Assembly (NCBI GenBank): GCA_031367435.1
Contig: JANLPV010000040.1
Span: 1 to 64,000, forward strand
DNA from: WLMZ01 sp031367435
GTDB taxonomy: Bacteria; Actinomycetota; Acidimicrobiia; Acidimicrobiales; Ilumatobacteraceae
Direction of reading: 5' to 3'
DNA: 64,000 bases
The notes beneath the pieces are model-generated. The model was not told the DNA's origin. It did not search any database and saw only the letters and a list, made by a program, of their open reading frames with translations. The translations under genes and the position numbers were made by a program. Each line of letters opens with the position of its first letter. Positions within the stretch are counted from its first letter, which is position 1. This document shows positions 52,250-60,388 of this stretch, in pieces.

Positions 52250-53442
52250 CAGTGCTTCTCCTTCGTGGAACGTAGATCGAAGACCACTTTCACCGCGCCG
52301 CGGCGACCCGCGCTGGCGGCGTGTGAGATGGCATCTTCGTAATCGTCGAGTGGATAGGTGGCCGAGACCATGCGCGCCATGTCGCAGGCAGCAACGGTGT
52401 CCATGGCCAAGTCGAACGTGCGCCGACGCGAGCCGTCGGGCATCGTCTCGGTGCCGTAGGTGTACGCGCCGACGATCTGGGTCTCGCGGTGCCAGAGTCC
52501 AGTGAGATCGACCGATACTTCAGCGGGCATCCCCATGAGCACAATGCGGCCACGCGGCTTGGTGATCTGTAGGCACGTCTCGATGGAGCCACTGTTGCCA
52601 ACAGCATCGATGGTGGCGTGAGCTCCACCGCTGAGGTAATCGCCCACAACATGGCACCCGACTTCGCGTCGTACGGCACGCGACAGTTCGTTCGGCGCGA
52701 CCACAATGTCGGCGCCGAGGCTGCGCGCGAGTGACTGCTGATGCGGATAACGCGCGCCGACGATGATCTTCACGCCGGGCACATAGCGACGCAGGCCAGC
52801 GATTGCGCACAGCCCCATGGTGCCTGCGCCAAGCACTGCCACGATTGGTGCATCGACGCCGATCAGCGAGGGCCACGTGAGCAGCGCGCTGTGAATACCG
52901 CCGGCCGCTGGTTCGATCATCACGGCGGTCTCATCGCTCATGTCGCTCGGCACATGGTGCAGTTGGCTCTCGTGGGCGAGGAATGTGGTGCTCCATCCGC
53001 CGCCGGTGGAGTGGCAGAAGCCTGTTTGGATACCGGGCGCGAGTGGTGGCAGAACGAGGTGCGAGTAGTCGTCGCCATCGCCTGGCGCGGCGCCGGGGAA
53101 CGGGAGTGGGAAACCGCGCGCGGCGTGTCCGAGCACGGGTTCGATGACGACACGTGTGCCGTCGCTGAGCTCGCCGACCACCTCGTGACCGGGTGTAAAC
53201 GGAAAGCTCACCCAATCGTCGAAGTACGTCGATGCGTGGCCCTCGATGGTTGAGAGATCGCTGCCACAGATGCCGCTGAGTCGCGTGTTGACGGCGTGCC
53301 ACCCATCGCCCAGTGATTCCGGTGGATCGATGTTGACGAGCTCGATCGGGCCGATGCGAGCCGCTGCGGCCGGGCTGAGTGCGCAGACCATACGGGCCAG
53401 TCCGAGTCGGGCCACCTTGCGCGAGACCTGCAGGGCCTTCAT
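52249..53442 (-). CDS. Zinc-type alcohol dehydrogenase family protein lacking the structural zinc site
   Basis: A 397-residue medium-chain dehydrogenase. Catalytic zinc ligands remain in SGICGSDLST and PGHEVVG, and Glu in IEPAAGGIHSA. The NAD(P) motif is VAVLGAGTMGLCAIAGL. The lobe that usually holds four Cys for structural zinc reads GHAARGFPLPFPGAAPGDGDDY here, with none of them. It overlaps the reductase-HAD gene by 4 nt upstream and the LarA-like gene by 1 nt downstream. It probably oxidises or reduces an alcohol/aldehyde of the operon's pathway. Confidence 0.87.
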   Translation of the reverse strand: MKALQVSRKVARLGLARMVCALSPAAAARIGPIELVNIDPPESLGDGWHAVNTRLSGICGSDLSTIEGHASTYFDDWVSFPFTPGHEVVGELSDGTRVVIEPVLGHAARGFPLPFPGAAPGDGDDYSHLVLPPLAPGIQTGFCHSTGGGWSTTFLAHESQLHHVPSDMSDETAVMIEPAAGGIHSALLTWPSLIGVDAPIVAVLGAGTMGLCAIAGLRRYVPGVKIIVGARYPHQQSLARSLGADIVVAPNELSRAVRREVGCHVVGDYLSGGAHATIDAVGNSGSIETCLQITKPRGRIVLMGMPAEVSVDLTGLWHRETQIVGAYTYGTETMPDGSRRRTFDLAMDTVAACDMARMVSATYPLDDYEDAISHAASAGRRGAVKVVFDLRSTKEKH

Positions 53443-55808
53443 GAGAAACGGCTCCGTGTGTCACTGCCGACAAAGGAGCGCTTGCGCTCGCGCTCGCTGA
53501 GCATGGTGCCGATGGGCAGCAACGGACGTGGCCCACCCGGTGCCTTCTCCCAATCCTCGACAAGCCACCCGCGCTTGCGCGCGATTGCCGCGAGGCGAGT
53601 CTCGGGATTCACCGCGACTGGGAAGCCGACGCATTCGAGCAACGGAAGATCGCTGGTGCTGTCGGCGTAGGCAACGCACTCTTCGAGCAAGAAGCCCTCG
53701 GCGTTGCAGTAGTCCGAGAGCACCTGCGCGCGGGTTTCTCCCGTAGGTGGCACCTTCGCCAGTTCGCCGCTGTACGTGCCGTCCGGTCGCACCGTCATCT
53801 CTGCCGCAATGATCTCGTCGAATAACGGCTTGAGCCCGGCAACGGCGAAGTCAAGAGCGCCAGTGATGAGAACAGTGCGATGCCCGAGGGCGCGGTGCTC
53901 GCGCACGCGGCGGATGCCCGCGGGGAAACTTTTCGTCACGATGAGTTGAGTGAACAAATCCTTCGCGTCCTCGTCGATCTGCGCGATGGGTGCGTCTTCG
54001 TAACGGCGATAGAAGTAGCGCAAGAAGTCGCCGCGATCTTTGCGGTCCATACTGCTCAGGCTCGGTGCCTGGGCAAGCGTGCGTAGCACGTAGCGCATGC
54101 GCTCGGGCATGTTCAGACGCCGAGTCGCGAGAAACGAAAAGCTCTCGACAACATTGCTCGAGATGAGCGTGTTCTCGAGGTCGAATGCGGCGACATGCCG
54201 GTCGGGTGACAGCACACTGCGGCGCAGTCGATCGGCGCGGTCGTTGCGGTTCTTGCCCGGCGTGGACTTGACGCGAGCGTGGGCGACTACCGAGGGCAAG
54301 TGGATGGTTGTGACGTACTTCATCCAATCGACCGAGCGCGGATCGCAGTTGAAGGTGGCCTGATCGGTGGGTGACAGCGAGTTCCACACCGCCATGAGGT
54401 TGTCGACCTGATAGATCGCCTCGCACTCGGTATACAACCCATAAAGCTGTACGTATTCGTAGGCGCGCTCGATGTCGTGCTTACGCTCTTCGAGCTTGGC
54501 GGCCCACGTGGCCTGCGTGCCGCGCAACGGCAGTACCTGCAGCGCGCGTTCGGCGCGGGTGACGACGGTCTTGGCTCGCTTGAGCTGTTGTTGCACCTTG
54601 CCGCGAGCCGGAAACTGCCACTCGGGCACGACGATTGGCTGACCCTCGGCATCGTAGAGGGGATGTTCGGTGAACCATGAGCGAACGTTGTCGACGAGCA
54701 GCTTGTACTTCAGTGGGTTGATGCCGCCGCTGGCCACCTGTGTGATGCGCGGTGCGTGCTCTGGACCGATGGCAGCGACAGCGATGATTGCGGCCACCAC
54801 AATGTCGACAGGGATCACGTCGACAGTTCCTTCGGGCACACCGGGGAACTGGGTGAGGAGCCCGCGCGCGTAGCTGATGATCACCGGTTCGGCCATGCGA
54901 AAGCCACGGATCCATCCGGGACGAGGTTCGGCCAATGCTGACTCGATGATCGACGGGCGCACGATGCTGACAGGCACGTTGCCTTTCGATTCCATCAGCG
55001 CCTGCTCGCCGAGAGCCTTCGTGTAGGCATACGCGTCGGGCCAGCCGACGCTGGCGGCACGAGCGCGGCCGGCCTCCACGAGTTGATCGGTGCACCACTT
55101 CTCGCGCAGGTGCTCGGTCTTGCCCGCCAAGGCAGGTGCACCTGCCGCGCCGAGCTCCTTACGCGCGCTTTCACGAAATGCGCGGAGCTGCTCGGGCTGG
55201 CGACTCGCAGCCTCGGTATCGCTGCGCAGGCGACGCGATGCGGCGACTTCTTTACGCCAATTCAGACCGAGATCGAACGGGCCCTCACTCACCAACTCCT
55301 CAGGAGCGTTGCCTCTGCGGTTGCCTGCCACGTAACAGGTGCTAACCGCGACTAGGTGCGGCGCGACATTGAGGTCGATCAGCGTCTGCGCCACACGCGA
55401 CGGGCCGAGCAGGTTGATCTCTACGGCGGTGTCGAGCGGCGAGTCGAACGCGACCGCTGCAGCGGAGTGAATGACGATGTTACAGCTGGCCAGAATTGCC
55501 CGGTCAGCGTCGTTGAGCCCGAGCCCGTCGGTGCTGACGTCGCCATTCACGGTCACGACCCGACGAAGGAGCATCGCATCGAATGGCTCGGTGGTCGTGC
55601 GCAGTTCTTCTTTCAGGCGATCGAAGGCGTCGTTCTTGAAGATCTCGCGCCGGGCACGTTCGGGTGCGCCGCGCTTGCCGCCACGGATGAGCAGCACCAG
55701 TTCGCAATCTGGCACGCTGCGCAATAACCGCTCGACCAACGCGGTTCCGACGAAGCCGGTAGCACCGGTGATCGCGATGCGCTTGCCCGCCAACTGCTCA
55801 GCAATCAT
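53439..55808 (-). CDS. Fatty acyl-CoA reductase-like SDR fused to a HAD-IB hydrolase domain
   Basis: A 789-residue two-domain protein. Residues about 8-375 form an extended SDR of the NAD_binding_4/FAR type: IAITGATGFVGTALVERLL binds NAD(P), and Tyr260/Lys264 in AYAYTKALGE form the YxxxK pair. Residues about 535-760 resemble HAD-IB (SerB-like) phosphatases: motif I AFDLENTLIS (Asp543, Glu545), motif II LITGALD, motif III ETRAQVL, motif IV YADSTSDLPLLE. The second Asp of motif I is Glu and the motif III Lys is Arg. A helical linker joins the halves. It is the first gene of the five-gene operon, divergent from tetR. Confidence 0.88.
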   Translation of the reverse strand: MIAEQLAGKRIAITGATGFVGTALVERLLRSVPDCELVLLIRGGKRGAPERARREIFKNDAFDRLKEELRTTTEPFDAMLLRRVVTVNGDVSTDGLGLNDADRAILASCNIVIHSAAAVAFDSPLDTAVEINLLGPSRVAQTLIDLNVAPHLVAVSTCYVAGNRRGNAPEELVSEGPFDLGLNWRKEVAASRRLRSDTEAASRQPEQLRAFRESARKELGAAGAPALAGKTEHLREKWCTDQLVEAGRARAASVGWPDAYAYTKALGEQALMESKGNVPVSIVRPSIIESALAEPRPGWIRGFRMAEPVIISYARGLLTQFPGVPEGTVDVIPVDIVVAAIIAVAAIGPEHAPRITQVASGGINPLKYKLLVDNVRSWFTEHPLYDAEGQPIVVPEWQFPARGKVQQQLKRAKTVVTRAERALQVLPLRGTQATWAAKLEERKHDIERAYEYVQLYGLYTECEAIYQVDNLMAVWNSLSPTDQATFNCDPRSVDWMKYVTTIHLPSVVAHARVKSTPGKNRNDRADRLRRSVLSPDRHVAAFDLENTLISSNVVESFSFLATRRLNMPERMRYVLRTLAQAPSLSSMDRKDRGDFLRYFYRRYEDAPIAQIDEDAKDLFTQLIVTKSFPAGIRRVREHRALGHRTVLITGALDFAVAGLKPLFDEIIAAEMTVRPDGTYSGELAKVPPTGETRAQVLSDYCNAEGFLLEECVAYADSTSDLPLLECVGFPVAVNPETRLAAIARKRGWLVEDWEKAPGGPRPLLPIGTMLSERERKRSFVGSDTRSRFS

Positions 55809-55845
55809 TGCGTGGCGGCTCCGCGATCGTTTTCACGGAACCTTT

Positions 55846-55861
55846 TCTACCATATGGTAGA
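55846..55861. promoter_or_regulatory. Perfect 16-bp palindrome TCTACCATATGGTAGA, TetR operator candidate
   Basis: A perfect inverted repeat between the divergent reductase-HAD and tetR genes. It contains -10-like TACCAT and TATGGT on both strands and ends 5 bp before the tetR ATG, so binding would block both transcripts. The size and position fit TetR-family operators. Confidence 0.7.
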
Positions 55862-55866
55862 GAGCG

Positions 55867-56466
55867 ATGGTAACCCGCCGTGGCATGACTCGATCAGCAA
55901 TCCTCGAGGCGAGCGTTGACCTGTTCGGGACCCGTGGGTTCTCGGCAGTCTCACTTGACGAGATCGCCGGCGTCGTTGGCGTTGCCAAGCAAACGGTGTT
56001 GTATTGGTTTGCCTCCAAGGACGAATTGCTCGACGCAGTGCTCGAGCAAACAGCCATAGAACTTGCGGCCGTCATCGAGGCCGCGGTGCGTGCCGCGCCC
56101 GACGAGCCGTTGGCCCGAATTGAAGCCGTGATCAAAGCCGTGCTGCGTCCGGCCGTACGTCGCCCCGCGCTGTTGGGTCTGGTGCGTGAGGTCAGCCGTC
56201 TGTCGCCGGCCCACGCGGAGCGCCTCACTAATCGAGTACGCCCGTTTGTGCGTCGGGCCACTGACTACCTCGGCGACGAGATGGCGCGGGGCCGTCTGCG
56301 ACAGGCTGACCCCGGACTCGTTGTGGCCCTCGCCTATGCCACGGTCACCGGTATTGCCACCGAGCCAACCGCCTTGCAAGCCGCCGGGTGGGAAGCCACC
56401 ACGACGGGCCTACGTCGGCTGCGGCGCGAACTCACCGAGTTCCTACTTGCTGCGCTGCGCCCGTGA
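55867..56466 (+). CDS. TetR family transcriptional regulator
   Basis: A 199-residue regulator. The N-terminal helix-turn-helix reads MTRSAILEASVDLFGTRGFSAVSLDEIAGVVGVAKQTVLYWFASKDELLDAVL (shown here only as its landmarks: ILEASVDLFGTRGF, then VAKQTVLYWF). The C-terminal ligand-binding domain starts near residue 75. An in-frame ATG six codons downstream is an alternative start that would leave the palindrome in a longer leader. It probably represses itself and the divergent five-gene lipid-type operon. The 3' end lies in a tandem repeat. Confidence 0.92.
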   Translation: MVTRRGMTRSAILEASVDLFGTRGFSAVSLDEIAGVVGVAKQTVLYWFASKDELLDAVLEQTAIELAAVIEAAVRAAPDEPLARIEAVIKAVLRPAVRRPALLGLVREVSRLSPAHAERLTNRVRPFVRRATDYLGDEMARGRLRQADPGLVVALAYATVTGIATEPTALQAAGWEATTTGLRRLRRELTEFLLAALRP

Positions 56467-56503
56467 CATGGCTGCCGTGAGATGGCTGGCGGCGAGATGG
56501 CTG
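56461..56503. repeat. 14-15-bp tandem repeat x3 across the tetR stop codon
   Basis: CCGTGACATGGCTG, CCGTGAGATGGCTG and GCGGCGAGATGGCTG follow each other. The TGA (56464-56466) is in the first unit, and TGA letters recur in the second. Confidence 0.88.
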
Positions 56504-56510
56504 AATACAG

Positions 56511-57584
56511 CTAGTGCTTGGTGTTGCGACGTCGTCGACGGTGACGGTCGAAGGCCAGATCGATCAGCGTGTTGACGAGTTCGGGATACGTGAGCCCTGA
56601 GTTCTGCCACATCTTCGGATACATCGAAATGGGCGTGAAGCCCGGCATCGTGTTGACCTCGTTGACGAGAAAACCGCGGCCGGACTCCTCGAAAAAGAAG
56701 TCGACTCGGGCGAGGCCATCGCATCGCAGTACCTGAAACACCCGAACTGCGAGATCGCGAACGGTGGCGGTCTGCTCGTCGGTGAGTGGAGCGGGGATGA
56801 GCAACTGTGCGCCGTCATCGAGGTACTTGTCTTCGTAGTCGTAGAAATCATGCCCCGGCACGATTTCCCCAGGAGCGCTGGCACGCGGCTCGAGGTTGCC
56901 GAGTACCGCAACTTCTATCTCGCGCCCGACGATGGCCTCTTCGATGACCACCCACTCGTCGTACGTGAGCGCGTGTTCTACTGCGTTCTGCAGTTCCTCA
57001 GCGGTGGTGGCCTTGCTGACTCCGACCGATGACCCCATGTTCGCGGGCTTCACGAACACCGGCAGCCCGAGCGTGTGGATGATCTCGGCCACGCGGGTTG
57101 GGCTGAGTTCATGTTCGCGAACGCTGATCCAGCGGGCCTGGGCGATGCCATGGAAGGCAAGCAACTCATTGGCGATTGCCTTGTCCATGCTGACTGCGGA
57201 GCCGAGCACACCGCTGCCAACGTAGGGAACGTCCATCAGCTCGAGCAGGCCTTGCACCGTTCCGTCCTCACCGAGTGGTCCGTGCAGCAAGGGCATGACC
57301 ACCACAGGTCCATCAGCGGTTGCGGCCGCGAACATCGGACTCGGTGAGAGCGCATCGCCGACGGCCTCAAGTCGGTCGGGTAACGCGTGCGGGCCGGCGT
57401 TGAGCGCTGCGATTGCCGCGGTAGCCAACTGCCAGTTGCCTTCACGATCGATGCCGATTGGAGTAACGCGAAACTTCGATTGATCGACGGCGCGCAACAC
57501 ATGAGTAGCGGTGACGCAGCTGACGTCGTGCTCTGCGGATTGTCCGCCGAAGATCACGATGAGATTGGTGCGCTCGTCGGTCAT
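56511..57584 (-). CDS. ddl: D-alanine--D-alanine ligase
   Basis: Makes D-Ala-D-Ala for the peptidoglycan stem peptide; 357 residues, ATP-grasp fold. Landmarks are IVIFGGQSAEHDVSC at the start, LLHGPLGEDGTVQGLLELMDVPYVGSG, FVKPANMGSSVGVSKA and, near the C-terminus, GRGFLVNEVNTMPGFTPISMYP with the metal ligands. TACCGT lies 6 nt before the ATG. It is divergent from murF, whose product uses the dipeptide, across 105 bp that hold a 16-bp direct repeat. Confidence 0.97.
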   Translation of the reverse strand: MTDERTNLIVIFGGQSAEHDVSCVTATHVLRAVDQSKFRVTPIGIDREGNWQLATAAIAALNAGPHALPDRLEAVGDALSPSPMFAAATADGPVVVMPLLHGPLGEDGTVQGLLELMDVPYVGSGVLGSAVSMDKAIANELLAFHGIAQARWISVREHELSPTRVAEIIHTLGLPVFVKPANMGSSVGVSKATTAEELQNAVEHALTYDEWVVIEEAIVGREIEVAVLGNLEPRASAPGEIVPGHDFYDYEDKYLDDGAQLLIPAPLTDEQTATVRDLAVRVFQVLRCDGLARVDFFFEESGRGFLVNEVNTMPGFTPISMYPKMWQNSGLTYPELVNTLIDLAFDRHRRRRRNTKH

Positions 57585-57590
57585 GGTGCA

Positions 57591-57596
57591 ACGGTA
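57591..57596 (-). promoter_or_regulatory. -10-like hexamer TACCGT (leaderless ddl)
   Basis: TACCGT on the minus strand, 6 nt, then the ATG of ddl. Confidence 0.5.
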
Positions 57597-57624
57597 GCCG
57601 TCGCTGCGCTTCTATGAACGCCAA

Positions 57625-57656
57625 GACGGCGCAACGACAGGACGGCGCAACGACAG
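57625..57656. repeat. Perfect 16-bp direct repeat x2 between ddl and murF
   Basis: GACGGCGCAACGACAG occurs twice in tandem without mismatch in the divergent ddl/murF gap. It could be a regulator site or a recent slippage duplication. Confidence 0.9.
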
Positions 57657-57677
57657 GCGCGCGCGGGCGGCGAGCAC

Positions 57678-57683
57678 TACGGT
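57678..57683 (+). promoter_or_regulatory. -10-like hexamer TACGGT (leaderless murF)
   Basis: TACGGT, 6 nt, then the ATG of murF. The upstream direct repeat ends 21 bp before it, in the -35 region. Confidence 0.5.
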
Positions 57684-57689
57684 GCAGGG

Positions 57690-58988
57690 ATGCGTTTTAT
57701 GGCGAGCGATGTAGCCGCCGCAACCGGTGGCACGCTGTTCGGACCCGACGTCGACCTCGACGGGATCTCCTTCGACAGTCGTTCAATGCGTGCGGGGCAG
57801 CTCTTCGTGGCGCTCGTTGCCGAACGCGACGGACACGCATTCATCACCGCGGCACTCGGCAACGGTGCAGCTGCCTATCTCACCCAGCGCGAACCGGGGT
57901 CGGGTACTGCCGTTGTTGTTGCGAACACGTCCGACGCGCTGATGCGGTTGGCGAGATGGGGCCGCGATCGTCTCGATGCGCGAGTCGTCGGCATTACGGG
58001 TTCCGTCGGTAAGACGAGCACGAAGGACCTCGCCCGCGTCGCAATTGCCGCGGGCATGCGCGCATCGGCAAGCGAGAAGAGTTTCAACAACGAGCAGGGT
58101 CTGCCCGTCACGATCCTCAACGCTGCCGACGACACAGAGGTACTCGTTTTGGAGATGGGCATGCGTGGGTTCGGCGAGATCGCTCGGCTTTGCGATGTGG
58201 CGAGACCCGACATCGGCCTTGTCACCCGCATTGCCGAGGCGCACACCGAACGCGTTGGGGGAATCGAGGGCGTGGCACGTGCGAAAAGCGAGCTCATCGC
58301 TGCATTGCCTGCCTCGGGCACCGCTGTGCTCAACGCCGACGATCATCGCGTGCTCGCGATGCAAGCAATTGCCGCGTGTCGAGTGGTGACCTTTGGTCGA
58401 TCCGTGCATGCTGATGTATGTGTAGAGAATCTGGTGCTCGACGATCTCGCTCGCCCACGATTCACGTTGCGTACGCCGTGGGGCACGACGTCGGTGCGGC
58501 TCGCCGCAAGCGGTGAACATATGGCGCTCAACGCTGCGGGTGCTCTGTGCGTGGCCGCGCTGTGCGGTGTTGAACTCGAGCGGGCAAGTGCGGCCGTAGG
58601 CGATGCCATCGTGTCGCCGTGGCGCACCGAGATCGCACGAAACTCGCGCGGAGCGATCGTGATCAACGACGCCTATAACGCAAACCCCGATTCGATGCGT
58701 GCCGCGATCGACACGTTGTCATCGGTGCGGGTCGGCGGCAGACGCGTGGCGATTCTGGGCATCATGGCCGAGCTCGCCGACCCGGCGCGTGATCACTCTC
58801 AGATTGCGGAGTTGCTTGCCGAACGGGGCATCGAGCTGATCAGCGTTGACACAGATCTGTATGGGGTACCCGCGCGCACTGACGCGTTGGCAGTGGCGAT
58901 GTCACTCGCCGGCGACGACGCCGTGCTCGTCAAGGGCAGTCGCGTTGCGGGCCTGGAACGACTCGCTGCCCTCATCGTCGGCGAGTAG
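57690..58988 (+). CDS. murF: UDP-N-acetylmuramoyl-tripeptide--D-alanyl-D-alanine ligase
   Basis: Adds D-Ala-D-Ala to the UDP-MurNAc tripeptide in the cytosol; 432 residues. Mur ligase features are ISFDSRSMRAGQLFVAL at the N-terminus, the P-loop VVGITGSVGKTSTKDL, EKSFNNEQGLPVTILN, VLEMGMRGFGEI and the C-terminal INDAYNANPDSM. It stands apart from any dcw cluster but faces ddl, so the pair may be co-regulated. Its last 87 bp overlap the convergent MFS gene. Confidence 0.96.
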   Translation: MRFMASDVAAATGGTLFGPDVDLDGISFDSRSMRAGQLFVALVAERDGHAFITAALGNGAAAYLTQREPGSGTAVVVANTSDALMRLARWGRDRLDARVVGITGSVGKTSTKDLARVAIAAGMRASASEKSFNNEQGLPVTILNAADDTEVLVLEMGMRGFGEIARLCDVARPDIGLVTRIAEAHTERVGGIEGVARAKSELIAALPASGTAVLNADDHRVLAMQAIAACRVVTFGRSVHADVCVENLVLDDLARPRFTLRTPWGTTSVRLAASGEHMALNAAGALCVAALCGVELERASAAVGDAIVSPWRTEIARNSRGAIVINDAYNANPDSMRAAIDTLSSVRVGGRRVAILGIMAELADPARDHSQIAELLAERGIELISVDTDLYGVPARTDALAVAMSLAGDDAVLVKGSRVAGLERLAALIVGE

Positions 58989-60239
58989 TGGCACTGGTCG
59001 ACGGATGAGGTCGCACCACCGGCTCAACACAATTGCCGCAAGCACACTGACGAACAACACCGGTCGCGGCCCGAAGTGATCGACCACCGGACCGAACGCC
59101 AATGCGCCGATCGTGACCGTGCCGCCAAACGCCATGAACCACAACGACATCACGCGGGCGCGTTCGTGGTCGCGCATGTTGGTTTGGAAGACCGTCACCA
59201 TCGGTGTAACGGCCATGAAATAAAAGAAGCCGAGTAGGAAGCCGATCGGGATAGCGAGGAGCGGCCCGCGGGCCAAGGCAAAGCCGGCCATGCTCAGAGC
59301 GAAGCCGCGGAACGCAAAGGTGATCAGCTTGCGACGATCGAAGCGCACGAGTACTGATCCGCACGCAAGCCCGCCGAGGCATGCGCCGAGACCCCACGTG
59401 GCATAGAGCCACTTGTATGTTGCGCTGCCTGAGTCGATACCGAAATTGAGTCGTGCAATCGATGGGAACAGGCTCACGTATGGCAGGCAAAAAAACGAGA
59501 AGGCAGCCATCGCGAGCAACATGCGCGCGAGCACCTTTCGTTCGCGGGCGATGCGCAGACCGACCAACAGCTTTTGTATGCCGCGCTCGACCGACTGACT
59601 CTTCACATGTGGGATGGTGATCACAGCGATGGCTGCGACCGCGAACAGGTAGGTGGCTGCGTTGATCACGAAGATCTGCGGCACGGTGACACCCAGTCCG
59701 ATGAGTGCTGCGGCGAGCGCAGGCCCGATGACGCGTGAGCCGTTGAGCATGACGGAATTGAGGCTGAGCGCTCCGGGGAGGTCGGCGCGACTGATCAGCA
59801 GCGGAATCGATGCCTGCATCGCCGGCGCGCCCAACGCGTTGAAGATACCGATGCCCAACTGAACGGCAAAGATCGCCCACAACGACGAATCACGTGCAAT
59901 CAGGAACGCAATCGCGACTGCGAACACCATCTGCATTGCCTGGTTGGTGATCAGCCAGGGTCGACGCGGGAAGCGGTCAGCCAACACACCGCCAGGAATG
60001 GACAACAGCAGCAGCGGACCGAGCTGAGCGAAACCCATGATCGCAACCCACGTGGCTTGGTGAGTACGTGCGTCAATGTACGCCGGGAGGGCGAGGTTCT
60101 GCATCCATGTGCCGATGTTGCTGGCGAACAGGCCGATCCAGATGATGCGGAAGTCGCGGTAGCCAAGAGCAGCCCGCGCAGTGCCGGGGCGTGGAGTTGC
60201 TTTGGGACGTGGCTCGGAAAGAGTGCTGCTCATCGACAT
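58902..60239 (-). CDS. MFS transporter (EntS/MFS_3 type exporter)
   Basis: A 445-residue transporter with about 12 membrane helices. The family pattern includes FRIIWIGLFASNIGTWMQNLALP at the start, LSIPGGVLADRFPRRPWLI as the helix 2-3 loop, and the central SLNSVMLNGSRVIGPALAAALIG, as in MFS_3 members related to enterobactin exporters. The cargo is unknown. ATG 60239 or 60233 is likely; a start at 60296 is less so. The C-terminal tail, about 29 residues, is antisense to the murF end. Confidence 0.9.
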   Translation of the reverse strand: MSMSSTLSEPRPKATPRPGTARAALGYRDFRIIWIGLFASNIGTWMQNLALPAYIDARTHQATWVAIMGFAQLGPLLLLSIPGGVLADRFPRRPWLITNQAMQMVFAVAIAFLIARDSSLWAIFAVQLGIGIFNALGAPAMQASIPLLISRADLPGALSLNSVMLNGSRVIGPALAAALIGLGVTVPQIFVINAATYLFAVAAIAVITIPHVKSQSVERGIQKLLVGLRIARERKVLARMLLAMAAFSFFCLPYVSLFPSIARLNFGIDSGSATYKWLYATWGLGACLGGLACGSVLVRFDRRKLITFAFRGFALSMAGFALARGPLLAIPIGFLLGFFYFMAVTPMVTVFQTNMRDHERARVMSLWFMAFGGTVTIGALAFGPVVDHFGPRPVLFVSVLAAIVLSRWCDLIRRPVPLLADDEGSESFQARNATALDEHGVVAGE

Positions 60240-60388
60240 CTGACGGGTGAGGGGACTCCTGCAGTGTAGTTGCACAGGGCAACTATCTCGGGGCATCTGC
60301 GTGAGGTTGCCAACGGTCTGCAGCGGTCGCTTGTCACATCGTCAGCCCGAATCACTGCTGCGCTGGGCAACCGAACGCGCTCGTGCCT

